From Dasyornis broadbenti (lineage: Eukaryota > Chordata > Aves > Passeriformes > Dasyornithidae), in NCBI GenBank assembly GCA_013397935.1, contig VZRN01002202.1, positions 744,255 to 808,254 of the forward strand: a stretch of 64,000 bases of DNA, given 5' to 3'. The notes under the pieces are model-generated. The model searched no databases. It was not told the origin of the DNA and was given only the letters and a program-made list of their open reading frames with translations. Made by a program: the position numbers and the translations under genes. Of the stretch, positions 47,863 through 60,423 are shown in pieces. The stretch's first letter is position 1. The number at the start of each line of letters is the position of its first letter.

Positions 47863-50800
47863 GTAGAATTTCGTACCAGTGCTTGCTTGTGAAATACCTG
47901 GACTGAGATACTAGTTCACCTTCAGCTCTCCTGTTCTCATCCTGCAGGACCAAGTCACAGCCTGACCACGAGCTGGAGCTGAGATGGGTCTGGAGATGAG
48001 CTTTCTAGAAATCATGTTTGTTCCTGTCTTGTCTGGTGACTCTGCAGTGACTGTGGTCTTGCTGATGGTGAGTGTCACTGTGAAACAACACTGGAGAATT
48101 TCCAGCTTTTTTAGCAGAGCTAGAAAATTACATATAAAACAGCTGAGCAGAATAGTGTGGTTGAAAGCTTCAAACATCAAAAGATACAAAATTACATTAT
48201 TAGGTTGCCCATGCAATCCCTGTATGGGGGATTATCACAGTCTTCTTGTTTGCCCTTTGACTGTCTTCAGTTCCACAGTCATACACCACTTTCACCATGG
48301 GCAACTTTAATTCAAGCATTTTCTTAAGTGCTTGCCTATGCAACACTAATGTTCTCAGCAGTTTCTATTTAACATGATGTGGGTGAGCTCTGGATATTTG
48401 CAAGAGGTTTTTACACTTTTTGTTTCTTTCTTTTCAATAAAACATCTTTTCAGGAAGCAGAACTGCAAAGCATTGTGTTAAGTGGGGTCAGAATGAGAAA
48501 TGTCAAGATCTTATTAAAAAGTATTCATAGTTTGGCCATTTAGCTCAGCCAGTAGGTCTCCTGATTTTTTCTTGCAATCTGTTTGGGAAGTGAGCTTCTT
48601 CAGCAAGTAAATGTTAGCAGGAAATTAGGGGAAAATTTCCAGCAGTTAAGGACTCTTATGTTCAAGTGTTATTTTGAAAATATTTCTGGTTAAGTGCTAA
48701 CACATTTTCAAGTGTCATTTAACAGGTATGATAGCATTTCATGTGGGAGGTGAGCGTACACCAACAACAGTACTATTCCCTCAGTATGACACATATGTTC
48801 ATTTTGTGTGCTGGAACAGTATGGTTTCATGGGCACCTTGTCAATACCTACATTGGCAGAATTCACAGAGTAATCCTATAGGGATTGTAAATTTAATTAC
48901 TTTCAGAGTGCTTAGAGGCATTTTTGCACATCGAATCAAAATACATAAATAAAAAAGTAAGGCCAACTTTCCTCTTCAGTAAAGACACTTTCTACCAGCA
49001 GTGGCTTCAAGTTCTACTGTTGGCTGCCTACCAGCTACCCAGTCCCCATCTGTGGATCTGGATGCAGAAGTAAAGCTGAACCACACCAGCGGACAGGGCA
49101 GTTTTTGCCAAATTGAAGGAACTGGGTAAACATAGCTGCTGGTAAATATGTTTGGTCTGGAAGGGGATTTCTGACTGGCTGAGGGAAAAGGTCAGAGCAG
49201 CCTTCAAACAAGACTGTCCACCAGGTGCTCTGCAGTGGGTGTTTGACAAAGCTTAGTGTACCTCTGAGAGGAATTACGTGGCGTTTGGAGGAGAGCTTTC
49301 CCTGGGGGCCTTCCTTTGTTTTTCCTGCAGTGGCAAAGGACAGTCTTTACATCATTCTGCCCACTACCTTTTTTTCCTCAGTCCTTCTTATGTTGACACC
49401 ATGGCCTTTTTCTTCTTGGCAATTCTTTGCTTATGCAGTTTAGCAGCTGATAGTAGTGAGGTGTCAAAGGTCACAGCAAATACGTGAATTTTACCTTCTA
49501 TTCTGACTGTAGGATTTATCCTCTTAGCATTGGCCTCTGTGCAACACCAAAGAGGCAGTAAGTTTATCCATTGACTAGGAAGTTTATGCACTTCTGTCTG
49601 TACCAAAATTCTGCTGCTGTTTACGTAGTTATAAACCATGACAGGCTTTATTAAGTTAATATAAACACAGTACTGTGAACAAGCAAACCTTTGTAACAGT
49701 TAATGCTTCTAGCATATTATATAAAGTAATATCAAAGGTGACACTGAATAAATATTTTTCCTCCTTTCTTGCTTCTAAATGTCTTTGTAATCTGTGAAGT
49801 CAGAGTTCTTGAATAAGTAGGCTGTAAAAATAGAGGCATTTGTTAGTGTTCAAAATTTGGGCTGCATGATGGCTGGCAAAATGGGGAACAAATTGTGTTC
49901 AGGTTGACCCATGTGTAAGTGTCTTTCTTTTCTTTTCGTGTCACTGGGTGACAGTGGCTCCTGTTTAGACCAGTAACTCAAGGGCAAGAGCATTCCACAG
50001 GGTGGGAGATGCTGGGTCGGCTTTAGCCCCTGAAAAGCAGTTTTGATATCCACGTTTCTAAGTGTTTTATGTGGATTTTTTAAGGTGGAAAGGCAGGCAG
50101 GAGATGGTGGGAAGAGAAAAGGTTCCCAGTCACTCTTGTCCCTGTTATCCCCCTGTGTACAAATAATGAAATACTAACACAAACAGGAGAAAAACCCAGA
50201 TGACCTGTCACACTGTTAGGACAACCTGTCACTTGGCTGCCCACCATAGAAGATTTGGCAATCAGGCTGCAGCCTCTGTCTCTCCAATCACTTACTGCAA
50301 AAGAGACCTGCCTGAAAAGGAAAATCTGCGTGGATATCCCTTGCCTACTTTTTAGGCCATTTGAGAAGAGTGAAGTTGAAGTATGTTCATGTCCAGTGGT
50401 GGCCTTTATTAAGGGTAGGAATTTCAAACAAAACTCCTCTATTCTCCAGTGATCACTCCAGCTACCTCCAGTAGACTGCTCCCAGTAGTACAATCCCAGC
50501 TAGGAGCTGCACTGGACAATGGGCAATCATATGCAGAAAGTGACTAATGTGCCTCACGTTTAGGCTTATTAGAAATGTGAAAATTGTAGGATTTTTTAAT
50601 GCCCCCTCAAAAAAACAACAAAAAAAAGGTAACACTAAGCAATTACGTTAAACTAGGACTTTTTTTGACTTCCCATCCTCTATTCCTTTCAAGGGAAGCC
50701 TCATATTTATGACACTCTCTGGATTCGCCTCCTGTCAGACAAAGAAGAAAACTGCAAGCTGGGTGTTTCATATCCAAAGAAGAGTGTCCTTTAGAGATCC

Positions 50801-53800
50801 CATTCCAGTTGATTATAGACTACTGTGCAAGCAATGTTAATTTTAATTTTAAATATGTTGGGATGATTGACTTTTTCCCTCTCAGAAATGCCAGTCCTCA
50901 CTGTATTGTCTACTGTCTGAGTGGTCTCACTGACTTCTGTAGAAAGGGTAGCGCCACACCAATATACGAAAGTGAAGAAATCCAAAGACCTTGAGATCAA
51001 GAAAGTATTTTCATCTCTTTCGATGGATTTTGTACAAAGCTTTATGATAAGTGATGTTTATGTATCACATTTCTGAACATTTCATCACTTGATTTATACC
51101 TGAAATAAATATGCTTAAACCCTGGCTGTTATACAGCATGAAAAGTATACCACACCGATTTTCTTCTCTTTTAACATAAATTCTTGCTGGTTATAAACCT
51201 TTGGATATCACTGGTACTATATACATACCTCACTGATGCAAAAGAATGAAGAATGAGACTTATGGACTGATTTATATTAGCTGAGGACAACACTGGCATG
51301 CTTTATTTTAACAGTTCAGGTGCAAAAGTTCTCCATGTCTTAATTAACAAATCACTTGCATTCAAACATTCACCAGAAGAAGCCCCTGAGGAAAATTTGA
51401 ATAAATCTGTTATTGTTTCTATATCTTAGATGCATAAACATTTGATAATATTACTTCTTCTGGCAATTAACATTCAATAGAGAGAGTGCTAGTATTTTTT
51501 TTAAATAAAAACATTGCTGTTACCTTTTAAGGATAAACCTATTTAATTTTCTTTTTCATCATATCCTACCTTATTTCAGGTTATCCTTTATTTAAAATTT
51601 ATTTTTATTTCTACCATATATTCATTAGCATCAGCAGAAACAAGGCATAAATTATAACATTTTACTTACATTTGCACAAATAAAAAAGGAATTATAAATG
51701 TTTATCAGCAAATTTCAGTATCTTGCCAAACAAAAATATGGAAATCCATTTTTTAAAGGGCAAAGTAGTGAAATGGTTGTATAATAGCATGAATGCTGCT
51801 GGCATAAGTCTACCTTTCATGACTTTAATGTCTCTGGCTTTGTTTTCCTTCTCCTTGCGTTCCCTCTCCTTGCTTTTCCCCCAAGATTTGGTCTATTTCC
51901 TCCATGGTGGTCCCCAAATGAAGTGCTCTTGAGCGAGATCCCCAAAAGATGCAGGTGTTTTAAGATTCAATATCTTGGAACTGACAGGAGGCATCAGCAA
52001 AAGTCTGTATGCTTGACCTCAGGACAACAGGGGCTCTTAGCTTGAATTTTGTAGGCTTTAAGACAATAACAGTCTGTAAGGACAAATGTAAGGAGGGAAG
52101 TAGTGAGGAATTAGAAGGCATGCTAAAAGATCTGGGCAAGAGGATTTCAGGCAGCTTCAACTTGTGACTCAGAAAAGCTCACAAGGTAAATTAGGATTTC
52201 TGATGAGAAGACAAGAAATATGATCTAAAGAGCTATTAATTGACTTGCAGTTTCTAAATGGCAACCAAAGTTTGGGTGCCAGCTTTCTTTGCAAAACCCA
52301 ATTTCTGGTAATTTCTTTGGCAAGCTGTGAAAAATCCTGGTGTTTGGAGTAATTTTAATTGAGCATTCTAATAACATTGGACACAGGAACAGAAACCACG
52401 CCCTGTGAGTAAAGGTGTTTGTCTCTGATGTTCAATAAGGCAAAAATTTTTGAAACCTTTCCTTTTTTCCTTGTATAGCTTGAAAAAGTGAGGCCTGTCG
52501 TAAACATTGCATATATTAACACTGGCCAGGGACCCATCAAATAATCAAATAATCTGAACAAGTAGCAGACCTATGATTTTGTAAAGTGCTCTGTGCTGGA
52601 AATCTGTAAAATACTGTTGTTCAAATATCAGGAATCATTCCTGAACATCATGATGATGGGTCAGGAAGAAATGGGAAACTGGGTCTGAATAAGGAGTCAG
52701 CTAGGGAGGGAGTCCTAGAGAATTTATTAGCTTCAGGACATGCTGAGTCACCTGCTTGATTTCTGTGGGTATAAGTGAGAATGAAGTCTTCCCAGTATCT
52801 TAAAAGGTAGACCAGTGCTGAATGTGCCCAAGGAATGTGGGAAACTTTGTGTTTGGTTTGGGAGAAAAACAGTAGGGACGTGCACAGACTGCAACAGATA
52901 GGTAAATTCTTCACTCCTCTAACCCTACATGGGAAAGAGAAAACCATTAGACCACTGGAAGATGTTGCAGACATATTTAAAGTAAAGGTCACTGATTTGA
53001 TTTATTTCTGTTGGGGACTCAGAGCCCTCCCTTTCAGAAGTAGGTACTGTAAAAGTCAGCTTGAGCCTTTCAGGTATAGGTGTAGTGCATCATTCTGAGA
53101 AAGGTCAGAGCAAGCAACAGTTCCTCTTCTTGAAAGGTATCAAGAAAGAAATAGGCTTCTATTAAAACTTGTTCTGCAAAGTTTTGCCTAGAATTTGAGC
53201 AGAGTATTTTCAGATGTAAACAGGAAGTTTTCCTCATGGGAAAATTCTCAGTCTTTCAGATGTTCTAAGGTATGGTGAGCCAGTCTGTTAGACAAGAGCT
53301 GTCTGATGATAAACCAGACCTGAACCATTTTTAAATGAGAACATAATGGTATTACTTACTAAAGTTATATTTATTTTTCCACCAGTAAATGAGCATCAAA
53401 ATTTTCAATTTTTTTTTTTTTTAATTCAGACAGAGCTATGAAAATTAAAAATTAACAGTGCAGGATATTGTCAATTTGATGTGGCTGGAAGAGTTTTTTT
53501 ACTTCTGCTGTTGACTAAATAAATATTAGTGCAACTCATTAAGTATGGAATACTTTCTATGTCAATGGTTACCCTGTTTATTTAAAGCCATAATTCCACT
53601 ACTGCCATTTTGTAACATTAGAAGTAGTGAATGATATTAAAATGGTAATCTGGAAATGTGCCCACAATTTGGTATAAAAAACTATGAGAATGTGATTCAG
53701 AGGTAGAAAAATCAGTTCAAGAGAAGTGTACCTGTCAACCTAGAAGTGCTTTTTTACATATAGATTAAGAAATTTTGTACACAACATACAGAACTGAGTA

Positions 53801-54034
53801 TTGTGAACTGGTTGTTGTTAACTAGGTGTTTATGTTAAACACAAATGGTATTTAAGGTCACATTTAGAATCTTTCAGGGACATAATTTATAGCCATACAC
53901 CAGTAGGTTTTCAGTGCATCAGACCTTATTTGCTGTGTGACTGTGGAGTCTATTGCAAATCCAAGAAAAATTTCAGGAATAGGGTGGAAGTTTCTAACGA
54001 ACTTATCTTGTACAGATATTTACATCTGACAAAA
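47863..54034. other. Gene-free interval
   Basis: AT-rich unique sequence with short homopolymer runs. No coding exon, RNA gene or transposon recognised. Confidence 0.5.
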
Positions 54035-54130
54035 TATCTGTATCTACATCTACATCTACATCTACATCTACATCTACATCTACATCTACATCTACATCTA
54101 CATCTATATCTATATCTATATCTATCTATA
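54035..54130. repeat. (TACATC)n / (TATATC)n hexamer microsatellite
   Basis: About ten TACATC units change into TATATC and then TATC units. The repeat gives open frames on both strands with alternating residues; these are artefacts. Confidence 0.95.
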
Positions 54131-57100
54131 AAATTCTGGCCCAATAATCTCCTGTTTTAGTCCACCATTAAGGAGCAAAATCACATGCTATTATCACTAG
54201 ATTGTTGAGACAGAGAATCCAGCATTTTTTCTGTTTGCTTTGGGTTCAAACAACATTTCTGGCAATATATGGACCATAAAGACTCTATGCTTTGCTGATG
54301 ATCAGGTTATGCCAAGACAAGACTAACTAAAAACTAGACCAGTTATGACTTTTAACTGGAAGAAGAGCAAGACATCCATGCAAGTATGTTTGTCTGTTTG
54401 AAGATCAGTCTCTTGACTCAGTGGAGTTGATTTTACTAAAGCTGAACTTCCTTTTTGTCAGGTCCTTCTTTTCACTTCAGACTTATACACTCTCTGAATG
54501 AATGATATCCAGAGGTGCTTTCAGAGCCTTCCCAAAGGCTCAGTTGTTCTGGTGCAAGATTTATTCTGGTGAGAACTTATCCGCCTTAGAAAACTGTAGC
54601 TCTTGAGCCATCCAGGTAGAGTTACAGTGACAAGATGATCCTGGCATGGTCGCAGGTGGGCTGATGGAGAGGTGCAGGTAACTGGAGAGCTTGTTCTGAA
54701 TCTGGAACAGAAGTAGGTGGCACTTGGTCCAGGTTCTTGAGTAAGGCCAACCTGTATCTGATAATTTTCATCACCTAATGGGTGTACCAGGATTTGCTGA
54801 CCTCTTCTCGCTCCCCAGGTCTTTGACACTTTGTTCTATCGCTTTCACCTTGTCTGAGGGATTGGATTAAGGCAAAGCACTTTCCATTAACTTGGTAATC
54901 AGTGGGCACAGGTTCTGAAGGAGCTTTGAGATACCCAAATCCTACCGCATTTCTTTGGAGGTTGGGCGTCTGCCTCCCACAGGCTCTTTTGAATATCACT
55001 TCCATAACTTTTCAATCAGATGTAAGTGTGGAGGGAGCGGAGCCCAGAATTGGCTAAGAACTGCAGTTATAACTTAAGTGACTTCAAGTGAGGTAAATAC
55101 TAAATATAAATTTCCAGTTTGACACAGAATCCACTGACAGCACCATAATCTCAGATCCTTCCATCATGCGTGATTATAAACTCTCATTGGCATGAGGCAC
55201 CTATCTGTCACATTTATTGTTAGAAGCAGTGGAGGCAGCTGACATCTGACAGGGATGAGGCAGACCTGACAGGCACCCCCATCTTGGCTTGCTGCTCCTC
55301 TCCCTTTCATTCCTGTCTTTCAGAGGCTGGTATGGTGTCTCCTCCCTACGGCACAGGTTCTGCTTGCCTGGGGCTCACTACCACTGGAGGGAAACATGCC
55401 TTTATGGGGTTATGTCACAGCCTTGCTGCTGTTCTGATGGCAGCTGTCAGAACAGGTCTTTGAAATGGGGTAAGCAATTTCTCTGAGCAGAAGCCCATTT
55501 CAGACAGCCCACATTCTCTTTGCAGATGGCCAGGGACTTCTCTGTCTACCCTTTAAAAACTCAGCAGTAGTGGATCGTTCCTGAACATGGGCTTGGGAAT
55601 TGGGATTGGTTCAGCCATGTGTATTTACCAGCTCAAGAATGCAATAATCCTTCCAGACCCAGTGCCAGATCTCTGCTCAGAGACATGCAGTCTCTGAGCT
55701 GGTTAGAGCTAAAAAAATCAGTCTTACATTATCGTAGGAGAAGAATAGCTGAATAATGACTAAAGAAGTGGTTTAGACTCTGCTTCTTTTTTCCTTCCTT
55801 GAAGAGGATAATATCTGCTTGCCCTTTTCCTGGCAAAGCTCACCTCTTTCCTCACACTTGTTTACCGCTCAAAGTATCACCTTGGTGGAGGTCATCGTCC
55901 ATCCACACCCACTCTCATGATTCACGCAAGTCTCATCAGCAGAGAAAAGAATCAGTCTAGAAGCTGGTGGTATCCTGTTCCCTGAACAAAATTTATATAA
56001 TTATGAAATTTTATAAAATTGTCTTTAAAATAACTTAAAAAAAACAAGGGAGAACAGTGAATGCAGTCAGTGGTGGGTGGATGAATGAATGTTCAGATCA
56101 ACATTCATCTTATTTCTAGGATGTCCTCTAATTTTTTGCTAAAATTTGCTGTGAAAATGACTAGGAATTTCTAACAGATAATCTCACTATATTAGACTGA
56201 TATCTAAAGCTGAGAATTGTCAAAAAATATTGTCTTTGATAACCTAACAGGCCGCTGTCTTATTTATTCTCTGAACTATGCCACAACCATGACACTTCTA
56301 TGATCATCCCGTTGCTGAAACAAGGAAACAGATTCCTCTTATTTTCTTACACTGGCATAAAACTAAAATAACACCCCCATTGAAATCAGTGGCAGAATTT
56401 GGCCTGTCAATATTTTACGAGTTTTAAAAACAGCAAGGAATTGAAAAGAAGTCTGTTGTCTCCAACTTTAGTAGAGGAACTTTATCTATAAGGCAGCTTC
56501 TGTAGTCTACCCGCGGTTGATTGATGTTAGCTTAATAATGATGATCGATTAGATCATCAGTGTCATCCTTAGAAAGAATGTACTTTAGCTAATGACATCA
56601 GTTGACTAATAGATTCCTGTTTAAATGTCAAGGGGCCAGAGAAAGACACTCTGCTAAGTACTTACATTATACCTACTGAAAAAAATCACATCAAGTCTAC
56701 CTTACAAAGGACTTTTGTGCCATGGTTATAAGCCTTCTATTTTCTCTACTACTCATGAGCAAATGCTGCTCTAAGTTACAACAATGTAAAGCTGAGAGTT
56801 GCTCCATTTATCTTCAAAGTTTGGATCAGTCTTTCTAGACACCACAAGGTATAAATCACTAAGCTGAACATTTCTTTATCTGCTGTCATTACAGAGGGCA
56901 TATATCCCGCCCTGAAACCAGAGGTGTGGAAGCTGGCACCTTTGTCCACTGTTGCCTCAGGAAAAAAAAAAATTGGCTTAAATTTTACTCTTCCAGTCTG
57001 CTTGCTTTCATATAAACTCAAATTCCCTTCTTCAAATTTTATACGCTTCCTGTGAACATTTAGAGACTATCTTCCATCACTGTTGCTGTAAACAAACTGC

Positions 57101-58211
57101 TTTTCGCCTTTGCCTCAAGCAGAAGATTCCAGATGGATTTTACATTAATGTTATGCACAAGTTAATGACTCCAGTCAGCTATATTACGCAATGAAATTTC
57201 CAAACATAACATCCAATTGATTTTAAAATTAGCATTCAAGGAAATTCTTGCTTAATGCAGATTTAGAATGGGTAAATATGAATGGGAATGCCATTCAATT
57301 GCTACCTAATTTATGGATTCCTTATGGAGAAATACAATTTATGACAAGATATGGCTAACCTTCAGTTAATACAAGGAGGTGATTGAATGAAGGGCACACT
57401 ATTCCACATGCAGATGTGTAATTGCACAGTAGAAGAGAAACTTGAACTTTGAGCTTGAATCAAAATCTACAGAACTGTGAGCAAACCAATTCACTTTATT
57501 TCGATGGTATGCCTAAAAGCTTTCTTATGCTGAAATTTAATTAGCAGACAGATTTATTCCTTTTCAGAAAATCACTGCCAGTGTAAAAGTAAGGTGCAAA
57601 GCTGCTAGAGGCAGCATTACAGATACATATGTAGATTTCATTGTTCCCAAACATGTATGCATTAAATTTAGTTGCCCACCCGGCAACAGTTGTATTTTTA
57701 TAACTGGAATTTGAATATGCTTAAGTGAATATATTATTTTCACAGCTCTGGCTCACTTGAGTCAAAAAACTTCATCAGAAGTTGACTACAGATGCTTCCT
57801 GAGAAAAACAAACAAAACAAAATTACTGAGCAAGGATATTTGCTTAGAGATCATCACAAATTTAATTGCTGCTGACATTCAGTTCTCTTGAACATATTCC
57901 TTCTGGAGCAGGCTGATCTGAGAGGACTGTTGCAGGCAGTGGCAAGAACGAAGTGAATTAGCAGTGCTGATTCCCCAGAGAATCAGTCTGTACCTGAAGG
58001 ATAATCTTAAGCTGCCACTGAACTCTCAGGGAGGTGGGGCAGGGTGACATCTTTGTGGAGGAGAGACACTCTCCCTTGTTTATCACTGACCAGAGCAGGG
58101 GAGGAAGGAAGCCAGGGAAATAAATATGCAGGACAATATTCCATCGTGCCAGCAAAAATCAGGAGGATGAAATACAGAAGATAGTGTGACATTCACAACA
58201 CTTAATTTTAC
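54131..58211. other. Gene-free interval
   Basis: No gene or recognised transposon. The part from about 56,480 to 57,750 is free of visible repeats and rich in homeodomain-type TAAT and TGATTGAT strings, and so is a possible conserved non-coding region. Confidence 0.45.
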
Positions 58212-58253
58212 TTGAATAACCTTATAATAACTTAAGTTGATAAGGTTATTCAA
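58212..58253. repeat. 14-bp perfect inverted repeat with palindromic loop
   Basis: TTGAATAACCTTAT (58212-58225) and ATAAGGTTATTCAA (58240-58253) are exact complements. The 14-base loop itself contains the 10-bp palindrome AACTTAAGTT. Confidence 0.9.
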
Positions 58254-59535
58254 TGCAGGCTCACCACAGAAGACTTTTATTGGACTGGACCCTGACTGGC
58301 AATGCACAATCTACTACATGCTGAATTTATTCTAAGGTTTTTCGACTGGCATCTTTGGCCCTCAGTCATGCTCCATCACAGTGTATAAGCATTATAGATT
58401 GGTGCTAACTTTTCCTGTCCTGTATCAAACTAGCTTGCACTGCTGAGAAAGCAAAGACAAAGGCAATCCAGGGACTAATGCAGCCATGACCTTCCTGGAT
58501 GTTGAGGGGGACATTTTGGGGAGGTGTACGCTCTTCACAGTGCTATGTAACCTGGAGAGACCTGCGAAAGTTTTAAATGAGCTAGAAAAGCTCATTTCCA
58601 CTCCCAGAAGAGCCTAGGTACAGCAGTGTGACAGTCAGTAAAAAAGGCTGTGCGAAATTTGTCCTGGATGTGACTCTGCCAGTAAAAGATGTACTGCCAC
58701 AGCTTTTCAGTGCTACCCACTCTTAGCAGCTATGGCTGCTCTGACCTGCTTACCCAACTACCTGTGCAAGTGCTCCCACCTAAGTGAAAATGAGCAAAAT
58801 AAGTTCAAACTTGATGTTTAAATTAGTCATTTTTAATTGACTTGGCTAACACAAGCAGCTCCATGGGCAGCAATAGAGAAACCATTTCCATGATCCCCCA
58901 GTCTCTGTAATCTGGGCAGTCATAGAAAGTGGTGAGCTTGTACCACAGCAGTGGGCTGCAAGGAGCTTTGTGTCTGTGGCTCCAGCATCCCCACACACAC
59001 AGACATGCTGTGCTTTCTGTCAGAGAAGGGCTGCAGCTCTCTGAAGATCCTTCATGGTAGGCTGGAAGGGCTCAGAGTCTTATTTGTAAGAGTATGACAT
59101 ATAGTTCATATGTCTGACTTCAGCGGACATTGAGCTGAACCGAAATCCAGCTACTTTTGATTCAAAGATGCTGAGATGGTCCACAATACTAAACAGCTAG
59201 AAAAAACAGCTGTGTACTTGATGCTGCTCAGGCTCTGCTGTGACCCAGTAGAGTTCAGAGAGAAGATAAAATACTGCTATGAATGTAACAGCTCAATAAG
59301 TGACGTGAGTTTGAAATTCAACCAGCTATCATTTTGGAAGTGATTACAATATGGCTTGAAAGACCTAGCAAAGAGCTGTTCTCTTCGCAATTTCAGGATA
59401 AGGAGATGCATTCACTGTCTCATTGCATATTGCACTGTTTGCTCTATCTTACCTTTAGCTTGCCTAGGAAATAAAAACATACTGAGAATGTCTTTTTGCA
59501 CGAAGAAAAACAACTTGAAAAGATAATTTCTGTTG

Positions 59536-59564
59536 CTATCTATCTATCTATCTATCTATCTATC
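59536..59564. repeat. (CTAT)n tetranucleotide microsatellite
   Basis: About seven CTAT units (GATA-type on the other strand). Probably length-polymorphic. Confidence 0.95.
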
Positions 59565-60261
59565 TGTTAATTTAAGTCTTTAAAAGAAAATTGTACATTG
59601 CAACCACCAATCTAGACCTAAATAACATATGAAGAAGAATTTGGCATTTTTAGCATGTTTTTTTAAAATTATTTTTTAACATTTTACTTCCCAAGATGAA
59701 AAATTAACTCCTAATAGTGGATTTTGCAAAAGCGTTATTTTCCGGTTTCCTGCACAATGCCTCATGCTGTGACTCACAGTGTGCAGTTGTATAGGTCACA
59801 TCAGACTCCTTTCTTTAAGGAAAACATGATGTCACATGTGTGGCCCAGTGTGATGTGTCAGAGCACATGAGGGGTCATGCCTGAAATGTGACAGAAATAG
59901 TTCTCAAATTCACTTAAAATCTAGGGACAAGCAGCAAAGTGCTAGACAAAGCTGTCACAGGATGTTAATAGTACTAATTTTTCTGCTTTTCTATAGCACC
60001 TTTAATCCTGAAATGTGACCAACTCTGAAACAAAGAAATATTTTTGTGTTTTAAGTATGGTTTAACAGGATTTTTTTTTCCTGAAGAAATAATGACTGAA
60101 ATTGAACCTCTGTTTTAGTGACCTACCTAGATTTAGACTAAAACATAAAAGCTTGTGTGTTTATGAGGCCCTTAGGTTTATGGTTTTCATTTCACTTAAT
60201 GTGGTACTGTCGTGCTGAGTTTTGCTTCAGAAATAACATGAAAAGGAAGGTACTACCTATG

Positions 60262-60423
60262 AATCTCTCTCCTTGAAGGTGTTCAAAAACTGCTTGAACA
60301 CAATGCTGGGCAACCGACTCTAAGTGGCCCTCCCTGAGCACAGGGGTTGGACCCTTCCAGAGGGTCCTTCCAGATGCCTTCCAGAGGTCCCTTCCAGCCT
60401 TGACCATTCTCTGCTTCTGTGAA
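60262..60423 (+). mobile_element. CR1 LINE 3' end
   Basis: Diverged CR1 tail: TCTCCTTGAAGGTGTTCAAA, GCCCTCCCTGAGCACAGGGG, GAGGTCCCTTCCAGCCTTGA, ending TTCTGCTTCTGTGAAAT. An internal near-duplication of the CTTCCAGAGG block is present. Confidence 0.88.

Noticed and set aside
53930..54160. Repetitive Leu-His and Arg-Cys frames
   Set aside because: Translations of the hexamer microsatellite.
54521..55005. Two adjacent minus-strand frames that could be an old processed pseudogene
   Set aside because: No recognisable domain or family, and no poly-A tail or flanking duplication seen.
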